From Pseudidiomarina tainanensis (GTDB lineage Bacteria; Pseudomonadota; Gammaproteobacteria; Enterobacterales; Alteromonadaceae): a DNA stretch of 64,000 nucleotides. The position numbers and the translations under genes were made by a program. Under the pieces are notes generated by a model. It did no database searches. It saw only the letters and a program-made list of their open reading frames with translations, and was not told the DNA's origin. Shown here piece after piece: positions 19,877 to 27,960 of this stretch; position 1 is the first letter of the stretch; every line of letters starts with the position of its first letter. The DNA is taken from contig NZ_PIQJ01000001.1 of the NCBI RefSeq assembly GCF_004214835.1, positions 558,001-622,000 of the forward strand, in the 5' to 3' direction.

Positions 19877-21127
19877 GTGGCAGCCTATGCATTTCAGGCG
19901 TTAAACGCCAGCGGACGCAAAACGAAAGGTGTTATTGAAGCCGACACCGAGCGCCAAGTGCGTGCGCAGTTACGTGAGCAGGGCTTGATTCCGGTTGCTG
20001 TCGAATTGGCAGAGGAGGGGACCAGTCCTCGCTCCGGTACCGGATCCGGAGCTGGGCCTGCACCCCTCCTGAAGCGCCTACAAACGCGCGGTATTGGCGC
20101 GGCCGACTTAGCTTTGATCACCCGCCAACTGGCCACCTTAGTTGCGGCTGCATTGCCAATCGAACAAGCCTTGTTTGCGGTGTCGGAGCAGACCGACAAA
20201 CCACGCCTGCAAAAGTTAATTATGGCGGTTCGCTCAAAAGTTGTTGAAGGGTATTCGTTAGCCGAAGCGATGTCCGAATACCCACATGTATTTGATAAAT
20301 TATTTACCGCGATGGTCGCAGCAGGTGAGCGCTCAGGGCATCTTGATGAAGTATTGAACCGTCTCGCTGACTACACCGAGCAGCGCAACCGCCTCAAAGG
20401 CCAGTTAGTGCAAGCCTTGGTGTATCCGGCGATTTTGACGCTGGTTGCCATTAGCGTGATTATTTTCTTGCTGGTTAGCGTAGTGCCACAAATTGTTGAA
20501 CAATTTAGTGGCCTCGACCAAGAATTACCGCCAACCACGACGTTCTTGTTAGCTGTCAGTGGTTTCTTACAAAATTATGGGCTCTTCCTGCTGGGGATAA
20601 TTCTGGTTGGCTTAGTTGTTGGCGGACAGTTATTACGTAAACCGTCGCGTCGCGATAAATTTGATGCGGTGCTATTAAAAGTGCCGTTGGTTGGGCGCGT
20701 CATCAAAGGGGTAAACACCGCACGCTTTGCACGCACCTTGAGTATTTTGGCCGCCTCAGCAGTACCGCTATTAGATGGCTTGCGGATAACCGGCCGCGTG
20801 TTAAGCAACCGCGCCATGCAAATTGCGGTCGAAGAGGCTTGCGACCGTGTGCGTGAAGGCTCGTCGCTACGCGCTGCCTTAGCACAAACCAAATTATTTC
20901 CGCCGATGATGCTACACATGATTGCCGCCGGCGAAAAATCAGGCGAGTTGGAACAATTGTTAGGGCGCGCCGCCGATAACCAAGACCGTGATTTCGAAAC
21001 CACCATGAACGTCGCGCTAAAAATATTTGAGCCAGCGCTGATCGTTGTCATGGCTGGCGTGGTCTTACTTATCGTGCTCGCCATCATTCAACCCATACTC
21101 GCGCTCAACCAAAGCGTAGGACTGTAG
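19877..21127 (+). CDS. gspF: Type II secretion inner-membrane platform protein GspF, with in-frame family A insert
   Basis: GspF is the polytopic platform protein contacting GspE and GspL. The frame starts with GTG and encodes 416 residues with two GspF domains (about 72-195 and 275-398) and hydrophobic segments near 170, 220 and 375. Between the N-terminal beta segment and the first domain, residues 46-65 (EGTSPRSGTGSGAGPAPL) are encoded by a family A palindromic element; the sequence on either side aligns as normal GspF. The TAG stop is supplied by a REP GTAG. Confidence 0.95.
   Translation: MAAYAFQALNASGRKTKGVIEADTERQVRAQLREQGLIPVAVELAEEGTSPRSGTGSGAGPAPLLKRLQTRGIGAADLALITRQLATLVAAALPIEQALFAVSEQTDKPRLQKLIMAVRSKVVEGYSLAEAMSEYPHVFDKLFTAMVAAGERSGHLDEVLNRLADYTEQRNRLKGQLVQALVYPAILTLVAISVIIFLLVSVVPQIVEQFSGLDQELPPTTTFLLAVSGFLQNYGLFLLGIILVGLVVGGQLLRKPSRRDKFDAVLLKVPLVGRVIKGVNTARFARTLSILAASAVPLLDGLRITGRVLSNRAMQIAVEEACDRVREGSSLRAALAQTKLFPPMMLHMIAAGEKSGELEQLLGRAADNQDRDFETTMNVALKIFEPALIVVMAGVVLLIVLAIIQPILALNQSVGL
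20014..20069. repeat. Family A element inside gspF (long form)
   Basis: Outer arms GGAGGGG and CCCCTCC enclose CCAGTCC and GCCTGCA remnants and a central block containing GCTCCGG and CCGGAGC, a nested palindrome. Length is compatible with the frame, and it is translated as a Gly/Ser/Pro-rich spacer. Confidence 0.85.
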
Positions 21128-21164
21128 CCCGGCGTTTCACGCCGGGACGTGCGAAGCACGGTTA
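21124..21164 (+). repeat. Family B REP at the gspF stop codon, followed by two small hairpins
   Basis: GTAG at 21124-21127 provides the gspF stop, followed by the GCCCGGCG hairpin and a variant second hairpin (ACGTGC/GCACG). Two further direct copies of TGGCAT...ATGCCA (about 21171-21187 and 21197-21213) occupy the rest of the gap before gspG. Confidence 0.9.
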
Positions 21165-21243
21165 ATATTTGTGGCATCCCGAATGCCAAATATTTATGGC
21201 ATCCCGTATGCCAACCATAATTAGTGTTAAACAGAGGAACACC

Positions 21244-21660
21244 ATGAAAAAACAATCCGCATTCAGCCTTATGGAAGTAATGGTCGTCATCGCCATACTC
21301 GGCCTGTTGGCTTCATTAATTCTGCCCAACGTGCTCGGTTCAGCTGACCAAGCCAACCGCCAAAAAGCACGCACCGATATCATTTCGTTGGAAAATGCTG
21401 TGGCGCAATACCGCCTTGATAACGGCACCTTCCCGACCACCGAACAAGGTCTTGAAGCCCTTACCGAAGAGCCAAACATTGACCCGCGCCCACGCAACTA
21501 CCGCCGCGGCGGTTACATCCAGCGCTTACCATCCGACCCGTGGGGCAACGAATACCTGTTATTAAGTCCAGGTGAATTCGGTGATTTCGACATCTTCTCG
21601 GCTGGTCCTGACGGTCAAACCGGTACCGACGACGATATCGGCAACTGGAACATCGAGTAG
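21244..21660 (+). CDS. gspG: Type II secretion major pseudopilin GspG
   Basis: The 138-residue major pseudopilin has a short basic leader, the conserved hydrophobic helix (FSLMEVMVVIAILGLLASLI, Glu at +5), and a C-terminal calcium-binding segment (GPDGQTGTDDDIGNW). The residue before the processed Phe is Ala (KKQSA-F), not the near-invariant Gly. The ATG at 21244 is preceded by AGAGGA; an in-frame upstream start at 21169 lies in hairpin sequence. The TAG stop is supplied by a REP. Confidence 0.95.
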   Translation: MKKQSAFSLMEVMVVIAILGLLASLILPNVLGSADQANRQKARTDIISLENAVAQYRLDNGTFPTTEQGLEALTEEPNIDPRPRNYRRGGYIQRLPSDPWGNEYLLLSPGEFGDFDIFSAGPDGQTGTDDDIGNWNIE

Positions 21661-21693
21661 CCCGGCGTTTTACGCCGGGTGGCCGAAGGCCGT
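21657..21693 (+). repeat. Family B REP at the gspG stop codon
   Basis: GTAG at 21657-21660 forms the stop of gspG, then the GCCCGGCG hairpin and a TGGCC/GGCC hairpin follow. It ends 3 bp before the first ATG of gspH, so it sits where the gspH ribosome-binding site should be. Confidence 0.9.
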
Positions 21694-21695
21694 TC

Positions 21696-22322
21696 ATGAT
21701 GATACCCACAAATCATGCCGCGAACCGCAGAAGCCGAATCAACCGCGTTAAAGGCTTCACCATCGTCGAAGTCATGGTCATCATGGCGGTTGTTGGTATG
21801 CTGGCGCTCACCGTCAGCTTTGTGGTGCCCGATCGCAACGACGATGAAACGGCCGAAAGCGCCCGCGTGTTATACGAACGCATCCGCTATGCTCGCGAAT
21901 ATGCATTAGTGCGCCACGCGGTATTAGGCCTGCGCATCGACAATGGCCATACCTATCGATTTTTAGAATTCACCGATGGTCGCTGGCAAAATATCTCCCA
22001 TCGTGGCCTGCGCCGAACCGAGCTGGATACAAACATTGAGATTTCCGTAGAAGCTGGCGATCTTGAACTCCTGCAGCAAGATGACACTGATCTCAACGAA
22101 GTATTCGCGGTGGAGGATGACGACCTCGGTACGCGTTCTGATGACGACGAACCACCGAGTGAACCCACACCCCAATTATTTATTTTTGGTAGCGGCGATC
22201 TCCCACCCTTTGAATTGTTTGTGCGTAACGTTGGATTACTGGGTGAGCCGGTCAGTTGGCAAATTGCTAGTACCGATGGCGTTGATATCGAACTGAAACG
22301 AGATGTGGGGCGTGAAGATTAA
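21696..22322 (+). CDS. gspH: Type II secretion minor pseudopilin GspH
   Basis: The 208-residue product has a long basic leader, a prepilin peptidase site KG-FTIVE (near residue 20) and the hydrophobic N-terminal helix. A beta-rich globular domain follows, with an acidic insertion (EVFAVEDDDLGTRSDDDEPP). GspH is a minor pseudopilin near the tip of the pseudopilus. Either of two adjacent ATGs could start it. Its stop overlaps the gspI start (TAATG). Confidence 0.9.
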   Translation: MMIPTNHAANRRSRINRVKGFTIVEVMVIMAVVGMLALTVSFVVPDRNDDETAESARVLYERIRYAREYALVRHAVLGLRIDNGHTYRFLEFTDGRWQNISHRGLRRTELDTNIEISVEAGDLELLQQDDTDLNEVFAVEDDDLGTRSDDDEPPSEPTPQLFIFGSGDLPPFELFVRNVGLLGEPVSWQIASTDGVDIELKRDVGRED

Positions 22323-22729
22323 TGGCTAAGCGTCAGCACGGTTTCACCTTAGTTGAAGTGATGTTTGCGCTGGGCATTTTCGCTCTCGCGGCTTTGGCCG
22401 CTGTGGCCGCCACCAGCCAACACTTAAACGACTTAAATTACATGCAAGATAAGTCGATGGCTCAATATGCCGGCGCTAATGCAATGGCGCGAGTGAGTTT
22501 GGATTATCCACCCGAAAACGGCGCAACTGGAGTGGAAATGGTGGGTTCTCGAGAATGGTTTTGGCGCTCAGAAGTATTGAAAACACAAACTGCAGACGTG
22601 TTTTATGTGACCGTGCGGGTATTCGAAGAGCAACCTCAGTCAGCGGATAATAATGACGGCGCGTTGGTGGTATTAAGCCGCTACCTTGGACCGGACTCTG
22701 GTTCTGGTGCTAATGAGGCGCAGCCATGA
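22322..22729 (+). CDS. gspI: Type II secretion minor pseudopilin GspI
   Basis: The 135-residue product has the prepilin site HG-FTLVEVMFALGIFALAA at its N-terminus. GspI nucleates the GspI-J-K tip complex. Length is typical. It overlaps both neighbours by 1-4 bp, indicating translational coupling. Confidence 0.93.
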   Translation: MAKRQHGFTLVEVMFALGIFALAALAAVAATSQHLNDLNYMQDKSMAQYAGANAMARVSLDYPPENGATGVEMVGSREWFWRSEVLKTQTADVFYVTVRVFEEQPQSADNNDGALVVLSRYLGPDSGSGANEAQP

Positions 22730-23346
22730 TGCAACGCCGGCGTGGATTTACCTTAGTGGAAGTGCTAGTCACCGTTGTCATTATGGCGGTGATCGGCTTG
22801 GCTTCGGCCGCAGTGATTAACGCCATTATGCGTACTAGTGAGCAGAGCGAAGCGGCTATCGCACGGCTCGAAAAGCTCCAGTACAGTATGCTGATTTTAG
22901 AACAAGACATTCGCCAAATCGTCGCTAGAGATAATCCTACGGGGCGTTATATATTCATCGATGAAGGCCGCTTAGGCTTTGTCCGTTCCGGCTGGTTTAA
23001 TCCGCTGGGATTGTTCCCGCGCAGTGAATTGCAGCCGGTTGCTTATGTGATCCGAGAAGGTAACTTGGTCCGCGAGCATTTTAATTTTGTGGATGTGAGC
23101 GAATCATCGGAACCGGTATCGCGCATTGTGCTGGAAGGCGTTACCGCTTTCACCGCCAAACCGCTAAGGAGGGGTGCAGTCCAAGGACAGACCCCCACCT
23201 CGCAGCGGAATAATTCGAACGACATCAACGACATCGAAGGCTTACCACCGGCGCTGGAAATCACGCTAGAAACGAAAGCATGGGGCACCATCAAGCGGGT
23301 GTTTTTAATTAATGACGGAGGTTTAGATGACCAGCCGTCGCCATAA
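22726..23346 (+). CDS. gspJ: Type II secretion minor pseudopilin GspJ, with in-frame family A insert
   Basis: The 206-residue product has prepilin site RG-FTLVEVLVTVVIMAVIG and a beta-rich domain typical of GspJ (SMLILEQDIRQIVAR, GWFNPLG, PVAYVIREGNLVRE). Residues 148-159 (RGAVQGQTPTS) are encoded by a family A element; flanking strands (VTAFTAKPL and PPALEITLETK) are recognisable GspJ. It overlaps gspI by 4 bp and gspK by 20 bp. Confidence 0.93.
   Translation: MMQRRRGFTLVEVLVTVVIMAVIGLASAAVINAIMRTSEQSEAAIARLEKLQYSMLILEQDIRQIVARDNPTGRYIFIDEGRLGFVRSGWFNPLGLFPRSELQPVAYVIREGNLVREHFNFVDVSESSEPVSRIVLEGVTAFTAKPLRRGAVQGQTPTSQRNNSNDINDIEGLPPALEITLETKAWGTIKRVFLINDGGLDDQPSP
23168..23200. repeat. Family A element inside gspJ (short form)
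   Basis: GGAGGGGTGCAGTCC, then AA, then a decayed right arm (GGACAGACCCCCACC). The left arm is identical to intergenic copies, and the frame is kept. Confidence 0.88.
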
Positions 23347-24577
23347 CGTGAGAACACGTCTAACAGGCGCAAGCGCACTGACTGTAAAACGCCAACGCGG
23401 CGTTGCTTTGCTGATGGTATTGCTCGTGGTGGCGCTGGTATCCGTTATGGCGGTTACCTTAAGTGGGCGCTTACAAACTACCGTGTTGCGCACTGGCAAT
23501 TTTCAACAAGCCGAACAAGCGTATTGGTATTGGCTCAGTGCTGAAGAGATTGTACGCGAATTGCTACAACGCGAAATTAGCGAGAGTGACGGCGTCGTTC
23601 ACCAGCAACAGATGTGGTATCAGCAAAGCAAAAGCGACAGTATTTACCCGGTGGATGGCGGCGCCATTAAAGGTGAAATTCAAGATTTACATAGCTGTTT
23701 TAATTTGAATTCGTTACGCGTGGAAGATGGGAGCGGCTCGCGCTCCGGAGCAGGGGCCGGATCTGGGACTGCACCCCCACCTCCGCAAGCGCTGAACACG
23801 GGCAACACAACTGGGAATACCTCCGGTACCAACACGAATCCAAATGCGAACACCAGCGGCAACACCGGTGGCTCCATTGCACCCGACGTATTGCGCGAGC
23901 GCCGCAAAGCACAATTGCGCATGTTATTGATGGCGACAGACGAAAATATGGAACCGTACGCAGCCGATGTCATTGTCGATTCGTTAGCGGATTGGCTCGA
24001 TAGCGACGACGACATTGATGGCAGTTATGGCGCCGAGTCGGTCGATTATCAAAGCTTGCAGTTCCCATATCGCGCGGCGAACAGTTGGCTGGTTCACGTG
24101 AGCGAATTACGCTTAGTGCGGGGTGTGACAGCGCGTATTTATAACCAAATTAAACCGTACGTTTGTGTGATACCGCGAGATAACACATTAAAACTGAACA
24201 TTAATACCGTAGATAAAAATCAACCAGAGCTATTGCAAGCCGTCACTGTGGGGGCCATGTCGAGGGGCGATGCCGCAAGTTACCTGGCGTCGCGTCGGCA
24301 AGATGGCTATGAAAGTATGGATGATGCGCGTAATAATGGCGCTTTAAATGATGCGGCGACACGCGGGACGCGGCCGAATTTTGGTGGCGGTGTGACGCCA
24401 TCGGGCGTTACCGCGCAAACCATCGGCGGCGCACTTGACGATTTAGATGTGAAGAGTAAGTATTTTCAATTAAACGCAAAAATTGGTTATGGTGACCTCA
24501 TGATGGCGGCCGAAAGCCAGTTTTTAATCACCAGCGAGACCGCAGAAGTATTGTATCGCGGCGCAGGAGAACCTTAG
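23327..24577 (+). CDS. gspK: Type II secretion minor pseudopilin GspK, with in-frame family A insert
   Basis: The 416-residue product is the large tip pseudopilin, with leader ending QRG-VALLMVLLVVAL (no Glu at +5, normal for GspK) and helix-hairpin-helix-like and calcium-binding segments. After DLHSCFNLNSL, residues 134-153 (DGSGSRSGAGAGSGTAPPP) come from a family A element. A further Asn/Thr/Gly-rich tract (NTGNTTGNTSGTNTN...) then precedes the resumed GspK sequence at APDVLRERRKAQLRMLL. The region is therefore a long disordered loop unlike most homologues. Confidence 0.93.
   Translation: MTSRRHNVRTRLTGASALTVKRQRGVALLMVLLVVALVSVMAVTLSGRLQTTVLRTGNFQQAEQAYWYWLSAEEIVRELLQREISESDGVVHQQQMWYQQSKSDSIYPVDGGAIKGEIQDLHSCFNLNSLRVEDGSGSRSGAGAGSGTAPPPPQALNTGNTTGNTSGTNTNPNANTSGNTGGSIAPDVLRERRKAQLRMLLMATDENMEPYAADVIVDSLADWLDSDDDIDGSYGAESVDYQSLQFPYRAANSWLVHVSELRLVRGVTARIYNQIKPYVCVIPRDNTLKLNINTVDKNQPELLQAVTVGAMSRGDAASYLASRRQDGYESMDDARNNGALNDAATRGTRPNFGGGVTPSGVTAQTIGGALDDLDVKSKYFQLNAKIGYGDLMMAAESQFLITSETAEVLYRGAGEP
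23728..23784. repeat. Family A element inside gspK (long form)
   Basis: It contains the nested GCGCTCCGGAGC palindrome and a right arm GGGACTGCACCCCCACC. The left arm is diverged (GATGGGAGCGGC). It has the same overall order as the gspF copy. Confidence 0.8.
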
Positions 24578-24580
24578 ATT

Positions 24581-25807
24581 ATGGAACAACTATTTATCCG
24601 CTTGGGCTCGGCAGAACGCGAGCCACTGCACTGGCTGATTTGGAGCCCAGCGCAAAGCGAATTAATTGCAAGCGGAACGCTGAATGATCTGTCCGAGTTG
24701 AACCAACTGACTGATCATGCGCGCAGTCGCGAGGTGATTTGTTATGCGCCGGGCACCGACGTGCTGCTGACTCAAGTGGAGCTGCCAAGTAGCGCGATTC
24801 GCATGTTGCCGCAAGTGGTGCCGAATGCGCTGGAAGATGAGTTGGCGCAGGACATTAGCGAGTTGCACTTTGCCTGGCCTCCGGCGAAAAAAGGGGGTGC
24901 AGTCCTTGGACTGCACGTTGCTGTTGTCGCCCGCGACGCCATGCAAAATTGGCTGAATGCGCTTGATACTGCTGATATTCAGTGCGATGAAATCTACCCT
25001 GATATTTTCATGGTGCCGGCACCTATTGCACAACCGCAAAACGCAGATCAACAAGAGGGTGCAGACCCCGCTCCGGAGCAAGGACTGCACGCCACCTCAC
25101 TCACGCTGGGCGATACGGTTATTGTGCGTATCGGCCAATACACTGGTTTCACAACAGATACGGCACTGGCACCGGTCGTGACAGAAGGTATGCTGCTGCA
25201 ACCGGTCGAGCAAATGGATATTGAGGTGCCACTGAGCGTGGTTGCGACGACCTATAATGCGCGTAAAGCGGCGCCACCGATGATTAATTTACGTCAACAA
25301 GATTTCCGCTCACAAAGTAAGAAGCGCAAAAGCGTGAAAGCAAGCACTTACAAACCAGCCGCGATTGCCGCAGGTGTGTTGTTGGCGATTGCTTATACCA
25401 CGCAGGTGATTAACTACGTGCAACTGGGTCAGCAAAGTGAGCAACTTGAACAGGCCATCGAGCAAACCTACCGCGATGCGTTCCCAGACGAAAAGCGTAT
25501 TGTGAATGTTCGGTCGCAGTTGAATCGTCATTTGGAAACCGTCGGGATGCAGGGCACGAAATCATCGCCGCTTGAGTTATTAGCGCATCTTGAAGGTGCG
25601 TTTAAAGCCAATCGCGATGTCAGAGTTGAGCTGATTCGTTACGACGATAAAACCTTACGCATGCAAGTAACAGCCAACAGTTTTGCGAGCTTAGAGAATT
25701 TCCGTAAAGTCGCGAATCAAGGCGGACAAGTCGTTGTTGAGCAAGGCCCTGTGAATAACCAAAGCGGTGCTGTTAGCGGCGCATTAACTGTGAAGAAGGA
25801 CGCATGA
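24581..25807 (+). CDS. gspL: Type II secretion inner-membrane protein GspL, with two in-frame family A inserts
   Basis: The 408-residue product has a cytoplasmic actin-like domain that binds GspE (about 1-240), a transmembrane helix near AAIAAGVLLAIAYTTQVI (about 265) and a periplasmic ferredoxin-like domain. Two family A elements are translated: residues 105-112 (GGAVLGLH) in the middle of the actin-like domain between FAWPPAKK and VAVVARDAM, and residues 159-173 (EGADPAPEQGLHA). The protein continues normally after both. It overlaps gspM by 4 bp. Confidence 0.93.
   Translation: MEQLFIRLGSAEREPLHWLIWSPAQSELIASGTLNDLSELNQLTDHARSREVICYAPGTDVLLTQVELPSSAIRMLPQVVPNALEDELAQDISELHFAWPPAKKGGAVLGLHVAVVARDAMQNWLNALDTADIQCDEIYPDIFMVPAPIAQPQNADQQEGADPAPEQGLHATSLTLGDTVIVRIGQYTGFTTDTALAPVVTEGMLLQPVEQMDIEVPLSVVATTYNARKAAPPMINLRQQDFRSQSKKRKSVKASTYKPAAIAAGVLLAIAYTTQVINYVQLGQQSEQLEQAIEQTYRDAFPDEKRIVNVRSQLNRHLETVGMQGTKSSPLELLAHLEGAFKANRDVRVELIRYDDKTLRMQVTANSFASLENFRKVANQGGQVVVEQGPVNNQSGAVSGALTVKKDA
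24893..24917. repeat. Family A element inside gspL, copy 1 (short form)
   Basis: GTGCAGTCC, TT, GGACTGCAC is a perfect 20-bp palindrome at 24897-24916, preceded by GGGG. It is the shortest intragenic copy and encodes GGAVLGLH. Confidence 0.9.
25055..25099. repeat. Family A element inside gspL, copy 2 (nested form)
   Basis: GAGGGTGCAG and GGACTGCACGCC arms surround CCGCTCCGGAGCAA, with GCTCCGGAGC a perfect nested palindrome. Confidence 0.88.
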
Positions 25808-26334
25808 TGGCTAATTTGTTACAGCAGTTTGTGCAGCGCGTGCCGGGTCTCGAAGCACAGTTAAATCAAATGAATCAGCGCGAGAAGCTGCTGGTAAGTG
25901 TCGCCGTAGTGCTCTTTGTGATTACGCTGGCGTATTTCATTGCGTGGAAACCGTTAGCTGATGGCATCGCCGAGCGCGAAGCAAAAATCGATGCGCAGCA
26001 AGAGTTATTGCAGTGGGTGCGTGAAAACACCGGCCGCTACCTTGCGCAAACAGGAGGGGTGCAGTCCAAGGACAGCACCCCCACCTCCAGCATGTCAGGT
26101 AGCATGAGCGAGCGCGTCACACGCCTCGCCAGCGCCGCCAAAATTGAAGTCACACGCATGCAACCGCAATCGGATAGTTTGGTCGTCGTGATAGACCAAG
26201 TGCCGTTTAACACCTTATTGCAGCTGATTGAAAACCTCGAAACGCGAGCCGGACTCGTCATTGAGCATCTTGATGCAACAGAAGGCGGCGAACCGGGTAT
26301 CGTGCGCGTGCGCCGTTTGCAGGTGGCTGAATGA
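25804..26334 (+). CDS. gspM: Type II secretion protein GspM, with in-frame family A insert
   Basis: The 176-residue bitopic protein has a short cytoplasmic segment, one transmembrane helix (VSVAVVLFVITLAYFIAW, about 31-48), a coiled-coil stretch (ADGIAEREAKIDAQQELLQW) and a periplasmic ferredoxin-like domain. Residues 84-95 (GGVQSKDSTPTS) between them are encoded by a family A element. GspM partners GspL. It overlaps gspL and gspN by 4 bp each. Confidence 0.92.
   Translation: MMANLLQQFVQRVPGLEAQLNQMNQREKLLVSVAVVLFVITLAYFIAWKPLADGIAEREAKIDAQQELLQWVRENTGRYLAQTGGVQSKDSTPTSSMSGSMSERVTRLASAAKIEVTRMQPQSDSLVVVIDQVPFNTLLQLIENLETRAGLVIEHLDATEGGEPGIVRVRRLQVAE
26053..26088. repeat. Family A element inside gspM (short form)
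   Basis: The left arm GGAGGGGTGCAGTCC is identical to intergenic copies. The right arm is GGACAGCACCCCCACCTCC. It is in the same decayed-right-arm state as the gspJ copy but in another reading frame. Confidence 0.9.
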
Positions 26335-27104
26335 TGTCGTGGCGTTGGTTATTGTGGTTAATCCCGTTGTACGTAATCGCGTTGGTGGCGCTGACACCAG
26401 CTTCGGTGGTTAAGTGGGGTGCAGGCCTAGCTCCGGAGCAGGGACTGCACGTCTCCTCCACCGCCGGAACGATTTGGAACGGCAAGGCGAATATTAGCGC
26501 CGAATTGCCAACCGGCGGCACCTTAGTTCTTGAAGATGTGCAGTGGCAACTGAACCCGTGGAAGTTGTTCTTGGCGAAAGCTGAAATCGCACTCGATATT
26601 CCGTCGAAGAATTATCTTTACGGCACTGCCGAAATTAATGCCGGCCTTTCGCAAGCGCAACTCAAAGGTAATCTCAAAGGGGCCATGCAGCCGGCGATCC
26701 AACAACTAAAGCTGCCCGTACCGATCACTATGGCTGGTAACTTCGAACTTGATATCAATGATTATCAAGTATCTGATTTTAATAGCGGAAAGATCTGCGA
26801 TGCGTTAGCTGGTACAATCAACACACGGCAAACAGAAATGCGCATCAATCAACAGTGGCATGAGCTTGGTGATTATTTAGCAACGCTCACATGCAACGCT
26901 GAAAATGGCATAAATGTTAGAATCGACGATAATAACATCGTCGGTTTACGTTTAGACGCACAAGTAAATGGGCGTATCGATGCGCTGCAAGTAAGCTTAA
27001 CCGGCAGTCTAAAACCAACGCTGCAAACACCACAGCCAATTTCCGAGTTGTTAGTTTTCATCGGAAAACCAGACGCTCAAGGCCGCTACAACTTTAAATG
27101 GTAA
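26331..27104 (+). CDS. gspN: Type II secretion protein GspN, with in-frame family A insert
   Basis: The 257-residue product has an N-terminal membrane anchor (WRWLLWLIPLYVIALVALTP) and a periplasmic domain with the GspN repeats (TIWNGKA, LQWQLNPWKL-like, VNGRIDALQVSLTGSL). Residues 28-43 (WGAGLAPEQGLHVSS) right after the anchor come from a family A element of the nested type, closely resembling the peptide in GspL copy 2. GspN is an accessory component of uncertain role. It ends the gsp operon; no terminator is seen before the mscS-like gene. Confidence 0.88.
   Translation: MMSWRWLLWLIPLYVIALVALTPASVVKWGAGLAPEQGLHVSSTAGTIWNGKANISAELPTGGTLVLEDVQWQLNPWKLFLAKAEIALDIPSKNYLYGTAEINAGLSQAQLKGNLKGAMQPAIQQLKLPVPITMAGNFELDINDYQVSDFNSGKICDALAGTINTRQTEMRINQQWHELGDYLATLTCNAENGINVRIDDNNIVGLRLDAQVNGRIDALQVSLTGSLKPTLQTPQPISELLVFIGKPDAQGRYNFKW
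26414..26459. repeat. Family A element inside gspN (nested form)
   Basis: GGGGTGCAGG and GGGACTGCACG arms enclose the perfect GCTCCGGAGC palindrome. Confidence 0.88.
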
Positions 27105-27116
27105 AAAGGAGTATTT

Positions 27117-27935
27117 ATGGATCAAGTTATGACCTGGATTAGCGACAATCAAGAGCTAATTCTCAGCTACACGGTGAAATTCATCGTCGCAATTATCATC
27201 TTAATTGTCGGTAAGATTGTGGCGAATTCGGTTGCCAAATTAATGGGCAAAGGCATGGAAAAGCGCGGCACCGATAAAGCCGTAATTAGTTTCCTTGGCG
27301 CCATTGTTCGCTCGGTTATTTTCATTGCCGCAGTATTGATGGCATTGTCGCAAGTCGGTGTTGAAACCACTTCATTTATCGCCATTTTAGGTGCTGCCGG
27401 CTTGGCAATCGGCCTGTCTTTGCAGGGTTCACTGTCAAATATGGCCTCTGGCGTGTTGATCATCTTGTTCCGTCCGTTCAAAGCCGGCGAATACGTCGAT
27501 GCGGGTGGTGTGTCAGGTACCGTTGAGGAAGTAAACATCTTCCAAACTATCTTGAAAACGCCAGATAACAAGGTCGTATTTGTTCCAAATGCGCAGATTA
27601 CTGGCTCGCCGATCACCAATTACAACCGAGAAGATACGCGCCGCGTCGATCTGCTCATCGGCGTGTCATACGATGCCGACTTGCACAAAACCAAAGAAGT
27701 GCTTGAAAGCGTGCTGAAAGCCGAAAGCCGCTTGCTGAAAGACCCAGCGTGGAATATTCAGGTGCATGCGTTAAACAGCTCATCGGTCGATTTCATTGTT
27801 CGTCCGTGGGTTAAGAGCTCGGATTACTGGGGTGTGTATTGGGATTTGATGCGTGAAATTAAGATCGCATTAGACAAAAACGATATCGGCATTCCATACC
27901 CTCAAATGGATGTGCACTTGCACAAGCAAGACTAA
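27117..27935 (+). CDS. mscS: Small-conductance mechanosensitive channel, MscS family
   Basis: The 272-residue channel opens on osmotic downshock. It shows three transmembrane segments, the pore helix TM3 with glycine/alanine packing (GAAGLAIGLSLQGSLSNMASG), FRPFKAGEYV after it, the beta domain (GTVEEVNIFQTIL, VFVPNAQI) and the C-terminal alpha/beta domain. The length is close to the 286 of E. coli MscS. An AAGGAG ribosome-binding site precedes the ATG. It lies 12 bp after gspN and could be read from the gsp operon. Confidence 0.95.
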   Translation: MDQVMTWISDNQELILSYTVKFIVAIIILIVGKIVANSVAKLMGKGMEKRGTDKAVISFLGAIVRSVIFIAAVLMALSQVGVETTSFIAILGAAGLAIGLSLQGSLSNMASGVLIILFRPFKAGEYVDAGGVSGTVEEVNIFQTILKTPDNKVVFVPNAQITGSPITNYNREDTRRVDLLIGVSYDADLHKTKEVLESVLKAESRLLKDPAWNIQVHALNSSSVDFIVRPWVKSSDYWGVYWDLMREIKIALDKNDIGIPYPQMDVHLHKQD

Positions 27936-27960
27936 GAAAGCACGTAAATTCTGAGCAAAA

